From NCBI RefSeq assembly GCF_001425705.1, contig NZ_LMDC01000023.1, forward strand, positions 222,057 to 286,056: 64,000 nt of DNA. Direction: 5' to 3'. The notes under the pieces are model-generated. The model had not been told where the DNA came from and ran no database searches. It was given only the letters and a program-made list of their open reading frames with translations. Positions 27,258-33,645 of this stretch are shown one piece after another (the stretch's first letter is position 1; each line of letters opens with the position of its first letter). Position numbers and translations under genes: made by a program. Source of the DNA: Pelomonas sp. Root1217. Its GTDB lineage: Bacteria > Pseudomonadota > Gammaproteobacteria > Burkholderiales > Burkholderiaceae_C.

Positions 27258-27457
27258 AGCCCCTCGCGGGCGTTCTCCACCGCGTCATCGGTTTGCTGTT
27301 TCAGTTTCCTGGCGCTGTCGGCGATGTTGCCCTGCTGGCCCTTGGCCGGCGCAGTACCGCTGCGTTCGGCCTGCTTGTCAGAGCCCCGGCCGGGGCGGTC
27401 CGGTTGAAGCGGCTCGGTACGGGGTGGCGAGCGATGCCTTGGATCGTCGTGTTTCAT
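27227..27457 (-). CDS. Small hydrophilic hypothetical protein, 76 residues
   Basis: A 76-residue, highly charged and probably disordered protein (PPRTEPLQPDRPGRGSDKQ, then RKLKQQTDDAVENAREG). The C-terminal helix resembles short coiled coils of stress-type proteins. It is the first gene of the minus-strand group and overlaps the glycosyltransferase start by 31 bases. It could be a genuine upstream gene or a spurious frame. Low-complexity sequence and lack of a recognised family keep confidence moderate. Confidence 0.45.
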   Translation of the reverse strand: MKHDDPRHRSPPRTEPLQPDRPGRGSDKQAERSGTAPAKGQQGNIADSARKLKQQTDDAVENAREGLWQRLITAPA

Positions 27458-27720
27458 CGGGGCTGCCTCATGGGTGGCGTGTCATGGAGGCCACGCCGCA
27501 GCAAACGGCGCACCTGACCGGAGGCGGTGTTGCGGCCGGTGCCATTGCGGCAACTTCTACCGGCGCCGGGCCAGCGAGCAATCGGTGTGCCGTCCCACGA
27601 TCAGCGCCGGGTTTTCCGCCCCCCAGACACCGCACTAGGAAGGCGGTGGCGGGCACGATAATGTCGGGCTCCCACCCGTCCTGCCGCGCCATGCCCCGGC
27701 GCAGAAAGCCACCCCTCGGC

Positions 27721-30700
27721 ATGGAGCACGATCCCACCCAGCCCGACCATGCCGAAGAGGACCTCGCCGATGACATCGACAACGTGGTCCCGACGCGGGG
27801 CTACCAGATGCTGCCGGTGGTGGGCTTGGGCGGGTCGGCCGGCGGTATCGGTGCGCTGAGCGAGTTCTTCCGCCTCATGCCGCCCGACTCCGGCATGGCC
27901 TTCGTCGTCGTGCTGCACCTGTCACCCGACCACGACAGCACGTTGGCGGCGCTGCTGCAGCGCGATACCGCCATGCCGGTGATCCAGGTGAACGAGCCGG
28001 CGACGCTGGAGGCCAACCACGTCTATGTGATCCCGCCGCGCAAGGGGCTCAAGACGATGGATGGACACCTGCGGCTGTTCGAGCTACCGAGCGACCGCAC
28101 CCGCCACGTCGCGGTGGACCTTTTCTTTCGCACGCTGGCCGATACGCACGGCCCGCACGCATCGGCGGTGGTGCTGTCGGGCAACGATGGCGACGGTGCC
28201 ATCGGCATCAAGCGCATCAAGGAGCGCGGCGGCCTGACCATCGCGCAGGCCCCCGACGAGGCCGAGTTCGACGGCATGCCGCGCACGGCGATCGCCACCG
28301 GCATGGTCGACTGGGTGCTGCCCGTCGACCAGCTGCCCGAGCGGCTGATCGAGTACCACCGCCTGGAGCGCCGCTTGCGGCTGCCGCCCGAGGAAGGGCC
28401 GAAGGTGCACCCGGCGCAAAACGCCAGCGACGAGAGCCTGCTGCGCGATGTGCTCAACTTCCTGCGCACCCGCACCGGCCGCGACTTTGGCTACTACAAG
28501 CGCGCCACCATCCTGCGCCGCATCGGCCGGCGCATGCAGGTCAACGGCATCGACGACCTGGCCGCCTACCTGACCTGCCTGCGCACCCGCCCGGGCGAGG
28601 CCGGCGCACTGCTGCAGGACTTGCTCATCAGCGTCACCAACTTCTTCCGCGACGGCGACTGCTTCGCCGCGCTGGAGGCGCGCATTCCGGAGCTGTTCCA
28701 CGGCAAGGGGCCGAGCGACGTCGTGCGGGTCTGGGTGGTGGCCTGCGCAACCGGCGAGGAGGCCTACACGGTGGCGATGCTGCTCAACGAGCATGCGCGC
28801 TCCCTGGAGTCGCCACCCGTCGTGCAGGTGTTCGCCACCGACCTGGACGAGGACGCCATCAAGGCCGCCCGGGAGGGCATCTACCCGCTGGCCATCGAGG
28901 CCGACGTGTCGGAAGACCGCCTGCGCCGCTATTTCGTCAAGGAGCACCGCGGCTACCGCGTGCGCCGCGAAGTGCGCGAGATGGTGCTGTTCGCGTTGCA
29001 CGACGTGCTCAAGGATTCGCCGTTTTCCCGGCTGGACCTGGTCACCTGCCGCAACCTGCTGATCTACCTGAACCGCGAGGCCCAGAGCCGCGCGCTGGAC
29101 ATCTTCCATTTCGCGCTGCGCCCGGGCGGCACGCTGTTCCTCGGCTCATCTGAATCGGTGGATGACTTCAGCACGCTGTTCAGCGTGCTGGACAAGAAGA
29201 ACCGCGTGTTCCGCCAGCGCCCCACGCCGCGCAACGGGCTGCCGGTGCCGTCCGGGCCAGGCACCCTCGCCCTGGCGCTGGAAACGCAGCAGTCGCAGCC
29301 GGACGGGTCCCATGTGGCTGGGCGAGGCTTCGAGCAGGCTCCGTCGGGCCCGCGCATCGTCGACCGAGCCTCCGGCACGCGCACCGTGCCCTGGGGCGAG
29401 GTGCACCTGCGCCTGCTGGACCGGCTCGCGCCGCCCTCGGTGCTGGTGGACGCGGAATACGACATGCTGCATCTGTCGCCCGGCGCCGGGCGCTTCATGC
29501 AGTTCAGCGGTGGGGAGCCGAGCAACAACTTGCTGCGCGCGGTCCATCCGGCGCTGCGCATCGAATTGCGCGCGGTGCTCTACCAGGTCCGGCAGTCGGG
29601 CGAGGCCGCGGCGATGCCGGGCATCCTGGTGCCGCTGCATGACGACAACGTGACCGTGACGGTGCACGCCTACCCGGCGCGCGAGGTCTCGCCGGACTTG
29701 ACGCTGGTCACCTTCGAGATCGGCACCAACGAGCCGTCGAGTGCCGACGTCGCCTCTGAGCCGCGCCCGCCCGAGCCGCTGGCCCGCCAGCTCGAAGGCG
29801 AGATCGAGCGGCTGAAGTCGCACCTGCGCGACACGGTCGAGCAGTACGAGGCCTCCACCGAGGAGCTCAAGGCCAGCAACGAAGAGCTGCAGGCGATGAA
29901 CGAGGAGCTGCGCTCGGCCACCGAGGAGCTGGAGACCAGCCGCGAGGAGCTGCAGTCCATCAACGAGGAGCTGACGACCGTCAACCACGAGCTCAAGAGC
30001 AAGGTCGATGCGCTGGGCCAGGCCAACAGCGACATGCACAACCTGATGGACGCGACCGCCATCGCCACCGTCTTCCTGGACCGGCAGCTGCGTATCACCC
30101 GCTTCACACCGTCGGCAGTGGGCCTGTTCAACCTCATCGCCAGCGATGTCGGCCGCCCGCTGACAGACCTGAAGAGCCAGCTGCGCTATCCGGCATTGAC
30201 GCAGGACGCACAGAAGGTACTGGAGACGCTGGTGCCGATCGAGCGCGAGGTCGGCGAGGCGGACGGGCACTGGTATCTGGCCCGGCTGCGGCCCTACCGC
30301 ACCATCGAGGACCGCATCGCCGGCGTGGTGCTGACCTTCATCGACATCACCGAACGCAAGAGCGCCCAGGAAGCGCTGCGCAACGCCGACGCGCGCTTCC
30401 GTGCCATCGTCGACCAGGCCACCGTCGGCGTGCTGCAGATGGACCTGGAGGGCCGCATCCAGCTGGTCAACGGCCGCATGTGCCGGCTGCTGGACTATGC
30501 CGAGCCCGAGCTCCTTGGCATGGACCTGGAACAGCTGGTGCAACCGGACGACCTGGGCACCCATCGGCAGCGCCTGCAAGGGCTGCTGGAACGCAACGAG
30601 TCCTATGACATCGAAAAGCGCCTGCTGCGCCGCGACGGCAGCACGGTGTGGGTGCACAACAGCGTGACGTCTCTGCCGGCTGAAAACGGCATCGAAGGCG

Positions 30701-31881
30701 GCGTCATCGCCGTGTGCGTGGACATCACCGAGCGCAAGGCCGCCGAAGCGGCGCTGCGCAACAGCGAGGAACACCTGCGCATGGTGCTGGAGAACGCGCG
30801 GGAGTACGCCATCTTCACCACCGACACCGAGCGCCGCATCACCACCTGGAACCCCGGTGCCGAGCGCACGCTGGGCTTTGGCGAACGGGATGCGCTGGGC
30901 CGCTCGGCCGACATGATCTTCACGGAGGAAGACCGGGCGGCCGGCGTGCCGCAGCTCGAAGCGGCCCAGGCCCTCAGCGAGGGCCGCGCCGGCGATGACC
31001 GCTTCCACCAGCGCAAGGACGGCAGCCTGTTCTGGGCCAGCGGCGCGTTGATGACCATGCAGGACTCCGATGGCCGCAACGTGGGCTTCGTGAAGATCCT
31101 GCGTGACCAAAGCGACGCCCGGCGCTCGCAGCAGGCGCTGGAACAGGCCTTGCGCGACATGGAAGCCGCGCGAGCGGCACTGGAAGCGGCCAACGCGGCC
31201 AAGGACCAGTTCCTTGCCGTGCTGTCGCATGAACTGCGCACGCCGTTGACGCCGGCGGTGATCGCGCTGCAGCTGCTGTCGCGGCGCAATGACATGCCGG
31301 AAGAAGCCCATGAGGCGCTGCAGCTGATCCAGCGCAACATCCGCGTCGAGTCGCACCTGATCGATGACCTGCTCGACCTGACGCGCATCTCGCGCGGCAC
31401 GCTGGCCCTGGCCAAGGCGCCGGTCGACCTGCACGAGACCATCCGCAGCGCCTGCGAGATCTGCGAGGCTGACGTGAGCGCCAAGGCGCAGCAGCTGACG
31501 GTCGAGTTGCAGGCCAGCCGGCACCGGCTCGTGGGTGACGGCCCCCGCCTCCAGCAGGTTGTCTGGAACCTGTTGAAGAACGCCTCGAAGTTCACGCAGG
31601 CGCGCGGCCGCATCCGCATCGAGACGCGCACCGAAGATGGGCGCTTCGTCATGTCGGTCACCGATAACGGCGTGGGCATCGACGCGGAGATGTTGCCGAG
31701 CATCTTCGATGCCTTCGTGCAGGGTGGCTCCTGGGTGGCGAAGGAGTTTGGCGGCCTGGGGCTGGGGCTGTCGATCTCCAAGGCCACTGTCGAGGCCCAT
31801 GGCGGCCGCCTGCGGGTAGCCAGCCCGGGGCGGGGCCAGGGCGCCACCTTCACGCTTGAACTGCCGCTGGCAGAACAATGA
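27721..31881 (+). CDS. CheB-CheR-PAS hybrid histidine kinase
   Basis: A 1386-residue cytosolic fusion. The N-terminal CheB methylesterase domain shows the triad S39 (GLGGSAGG), H66 (LHLSPDHD) and D156 (SGNDGDGA). A CheR methyltransferase follows (ISVTNFFRD, ACATGEEAYTVAM, FATDLDEDAIKAA, DLVTCRNLLIYL). Next come a Glu-rich coiled coil (about residues 690-760), three PAS domains, and a kinase core with H1170 (LAVLSHELRTPLTP), QQVVWNLLKNASKFT, VTDNGVGID and GGLGLGLSISK. It thus couples receptor-adaptation-type enzymes to phosphotransfer. ATG 27721 is chosen as the last ATG before the CheB core; 27661 is an alternative. It overlaps the receiver gene by 4 bases. Confidence 0.92.
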   Translation: MEHDPTQPDHAEEDLADDIDNVVPTRGYQMLPVVGLGGSAGGIGALSEFFRLMPPDSGMAFVVVLHLSPDHDSTLAALLQRDTAMPVIQVNEPATLEANHVYVIPPRKGLKTMDGHLRLFELPSDRTRHVAVDLFFRTLADTHGPHASAVVLSGNDGDGAIGIKRIKERGGLTIAQAPDEAEFDGMPRTAIATGMVDWVLPVDQLPERLIEYHRLERRLRLPPEEGPKVHPAQNASDESLLRDVLNFLRTRTGRDFGYYKRATILRRIGRRMQVNGIDDLAAYLTCLRTRPGEAGALLQDLLISVTNFFRDGDCFAALEARIPELFHGKGPSDVVRVWVVACATGEEAYTVAMLLNEHARSLESPPVVQVFATDLDEDAIKAAREGIYPLAIEADVSEDRLRRYFVKEHRGYRVRREVREMVLFALHDVLKDSPFSRLDLVTCRNLLIYLNREAQSRALDIFHFALRPGGTLFLGSSESVDDFSTLFSVLDKKNRVFRQRPTPRNGLPVPSGPGTLALALETQQSQPDGSHVAGRGFEQAPSGPRIVDRASGTRTVPWGEVHLRLLDRLAPPSVLVDAEYDMLHLSPGAGRFMQFSGGEPSNNLLRAVHPALRIELRAVLYQVRQSGEAAAMPGILVPLHDDNVTVTVHAYPAREVSPDLTLVTFEIGTNEPSSADVASEPRPPEPLARQLEGEIERLKSHLRDTVEQYEASTEELKASNEELQAMNEELRSATEELETSREELQSINEELTTVNHELKSKVDALGQANSDMHNLMDATAIATVFLDRQLRITRFTPSAVGLFNLIASDVGRPLTDLKSQLRYPALTQDAQKVLETLVPIEREVGEADGHWYLARLRPYRTIEDRIAGVVLTFIDITERKSAQEALRNADARFRAIVDQATVGVLQMDLEGRIQLVNGRMCRLLDYAEPELLGMDLEQLVQPDDLGTHRQRLQGLLERNESYDIEKRLLRRDGSTVWVHNSVTSLPAENGIEGGVIAVCVDITERKAAEAALRNSEEHLRMVLENAREYAIFTTDTERRITTWNPGAERTLGFGERDALGRSADMIFTEEDRAAGVPQLEAAQALSEGRAGDDRFHQRKDGSLFWASGALMTMQDSDGRNVGFVKILRDQSDARRSQQALEQALRDMEAARAALEAANAAKDQFLAVLSHELRTPLTPAVIALQLLSRRNDMPEEAHEALQLIQRNIRVESHLIDDLLDLTRISRGTLALAKAPVDLHETIRSACEICEADVSAKAQQLTVELQASRHRLVGDGPRLQQVVWNLLKNASKFTQARGRIRIETRTEDGRFVMSVTDNGVGIDAEMLPSIFDAFVQGGSWVAKEFGGLGLGLSISKATVEAHGGRLRVASPGRGQGATFTLELPLAEQ

Positions 31882-32288
31882 GCCCCGCCATGGTCACGAA
31901 CGCCCCTTCGCATCCGAGCCGCCTGCGTGTGTTCATCGTCGAGAACCACGACGACACCCGCAACACGTTGAGCATGTTGATGGTCGCCATGGGGCACGAG
32001 GTCCGCAGCGTCAGCTGCATGCGGGAGGCGCTGGACCAGTTGCCGGCGGCTGATGCCGACGTGCTGGTGTCTGACATCGGCCTGCCCGACGGCGACGGCT
32101 GGGAGCTGATGCAGCGCCTGCGCCTGGAGCACCCGCTCTATGCCATCGCCATGAGCGGCTACGGCATGGCCGAAGACCGCGAGCGCAGCCTCGCCGCCGG
32201 CTTTCGCTACCACCTGGTCAAGCCCATGGACATCGAGAAGCTCGAGGCGCTGCTCGCCGAGGCGGCGCGGGAGCGCTCGGCGCACTGA
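31878..32288 (+). CDS. Single-domain response regulator
   Basis: A 136-residue receiver with no output domain. The acidic pocket is E22/D25/D26 (VFIVENHDD), the phosphoacceptor is D66 in VLVSDIGLPDGDGW, and the conserved Ser and Lys are in IAMSGYG and HLVKPMD. Its ATG overlaps the stop of the CheB-CheR kinase, so it is almost certainly the direct partner and is translated together with it. Output probably goes through protein interaction, as with CheY. The start fits the 4-base overlap. Confidence 0.93.
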   Translation: MSPAMVTNAPSHPSRLRVFIVENHDDTRNTLSMLMVAMGHEVRSVSCMREALDQLPAADADVLVSDIGLPDGDGWELMQRLRLEHPLYAIAMSGYGMAEDRERSLAAGFRYHLVKPMDIEKLEALLAEAARERSAH

Positions 32289-32302
32289 CGCCCGGCGCGA
32301 AC

Positions 32303-32345
32303 AGCGCGATCAGCGCGATCAGCGCGGTCAGCGCGGTCAGCGCGG
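32303..32345. repeat. 9-base tandem repeat between the receiver gene and udgX
   Basis: Four complete units fill the gap between two convergent genes: AGCGCGATC twice (32303-32320), then AGCGCGGTC twice (32321-32338), followed by a partial unit. The repeat runs into the udgX stop codon (TCA at 32337-32339). A gain or loss of a unit could therefore alter the 3' end of udgX. Confidence 0.85.
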
Positions 32346-32933
32346 CAAGAGCCGCCGCAGATCGTCCAGCCAGGCGGCCCAGGCCTCGGTGCGGTCCTCG
32401 TCGTGCAGGCGCAGCAGGGCCGAAGGGTGCAGCGTGATCAGCACGGGAATGCCATCCTCGCGCGTCACCCAGCCACCCCGCTCGCGGGTGACGGCCACCG
32501 GCCGGCCGAGCAGCGCCCGGGCCGCCGTGGCGCCCAGGGCGGCAACGGCGCGCGGCCGAACGGCCTCGATCTCGCTTTCCAGCCAGTGGCTGCAGGCTTC
32601 GATCTCCTGCTGGGCCGGCGTCTTGTGCATGCGCCGCTTGCCGCGCTGCTCGTACTTGAAATGCTTGACCGCGTTGGTGACGTAGATCGCCTGGCGGTCC
32701 AGGCCCAGCTCCTGCAACGCGGTATCCAGCAGCCGGCCGGCGGGGCCGACGAAGGGGTGGCCGGACAGGTCTTCCTTGTCACCGGGCTGCTCGCCCACCA
32801 GCATCAGCGGCGCTTTGGGCGGCCCTTCGCCCCAGACGGTCTGCGTGGCCCGCTCGCCGAGCGGGCATTTGCGGCAATCGGCAGCATCCAGGCGCAGCTG
32901 TTGAAGCTTGGGCCGGCCCGGCGCGGCGGTCAT
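32337..32933 (-). CDS. udgX: UdgX-type uracil-DNA glycosylase
   Basis: A 198-residue family 4-like uracil-DNA glycosylase of the UdgX subclass. The motif GEQPGDKEDLSGHPFVGPAG is typical of UdgX, and the subclass-specific loop reads GKRRMHKTP (KRRMH, H103). In the mycobacterial enzyme the equivalent His of KRRIH forms a covalent bond with the abasic sugar after uracil removal. C20, C23 and C114 are candidate iron-sulfur ligands. The C-terminal catalytic motif is HPSALLR. The gene overlaps the upstream pcm fragment by 4 bases. Covalent trapping of damaged DNA is inferred from the loop; family assignment is strong. Confidence 0.9.
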   Translation of the reverse strand: MTAAPGRPKLQQLRLDAADCRKCPLGERATQTVWGEGPPKAPLMLVGEQPGDKEDLSGHPFVGPAGRLLDTALQELGLDRQAIYVTNAVKHFKYEQRGKRRMHKTPAQQEIEACSHWLESEIEAVRPRAVAALGATAARALLGRPVAVTRERGGWVTREDGIPVLITLHPSALLRLHDEDRTEAWAAWLDDLRRLLPR

Positions 32934-33229
32934 GCCCTGGCGTCCTCATCGGCCCAGCCCTGCGCGCCAACCAACGGCACGAACGCGACGTCGGCGAGCG
33001 CTTGCTGGTCGAAGCCGCCGTTCGCCAGGCGCCTCACCTTGACGAGGATCTGGCCTGGCGCGATGGGCATGGCTGCGTCTTGATAGGCGAAGTCCTCGAA
33101 GCCCGCCTCGACGAAAGCCTCGCGCGGCACGGTGCGCATCGCCTGCAACACCGCCTCGGCGTGGATGCCGCGGGCGGCCAGCTGGGTGGCCACCATGTGC
33201 TCGCGCCGCTCGGCGTAATCCGCCTTCAT
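32930..33229 (-). pseudogene. pcm: Protein-L-isoaspartate O-methyltransferase remnant with internal in-frame deletion
   Basis: A 99-residue frame joins the two ends of a Pcm protein. Residues 1-60 (ERREHMVATQLAARGI to MPIAPGQ) match the normal N-terminus, and residues 61-99 (ILVKVRR then ADVAFVPLVGAQGW) match the normal C-terminus. The methyltransferase core, including the SAM-binding glycine-rich loop, is missing, so the product cannot be an active methyltransferase of the usual kind. The join falls at GQ, shared by both flanks, suggesting recombination at short homology. The frame is intact and its stop overlaps the udgX start by 4 bases, so it may persist to couple udgX translation. Confidence 0.75.
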
Positions 33230-33234
33230 GGCGT

Positions 33235-33564
33235 TCAGGCCGCCGCCATCTCTCGGCAGGCGCTGGCGCAGGCCCGGCAGGCGGCAGCGCAGTCCTGGCA
33301 ATGCGCATGCGCATGCTTGCCGCATTCCTCGGCGCAGCTCTCGCACAGCGCCGCGCAAAGCTGGCAGACGCGCGCCGCAAACTCGCTACCGCGTGCCATG
33401 AAGCCCGCGGCGGCCCGGCACATCGCGGCGCAGTCCATGTCCAGCGCGATGCACCGCGCCATCATCTTCACGTCCGCTTCCTTCAAGCAGGCGGCGGCGC
33501 AGCGATCACAGGCATCCGCGCAGGTTTCGCAGGCCTGCAGGCAGTCATCCACGGTCGAAGGCAT
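33235..33564 (-). CDS. Four-helix bundle copper-storage protein (Csp3/DUF326-like)
   Basis: A 109-residue protein with 19 cysteines, arranged mostly as CxxxC or CxxC along four helices (DDCLQACETCADACDRC, ALDMDCAAMC, RVCQLCAALCESC, HCQDCAAACRACASAC). This is the pattern of Csp copper-storage proteins, which bind many cuprous ions inside a helix bundle. No signal or Tat peptide is present, so it is cytosolic, like Csp3. It lies 5 bases upstream of the pcm remnant. Copper buffering is consistent with the metal-resistance genes elsewhere in the window. Confidence 0.9.
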   Translation of the reverse strand: MPSTVDDCLQACETCADACDRCAAACLKEADVKMMARCIALDMDCAAMCRAAAGFMARGSEFAARVCQLCAALCESCAEECGKHAHAHCQDCAAACRACASACREMAAA

Positions 33565-33645
33565 GGCGCTCTCCGGTCAGTTGGCAGGCCTCACCGACGG
33601 CATACGGCATTCCCAGTCGCGAGTCAGTTCACGCATCGGCAGGGC

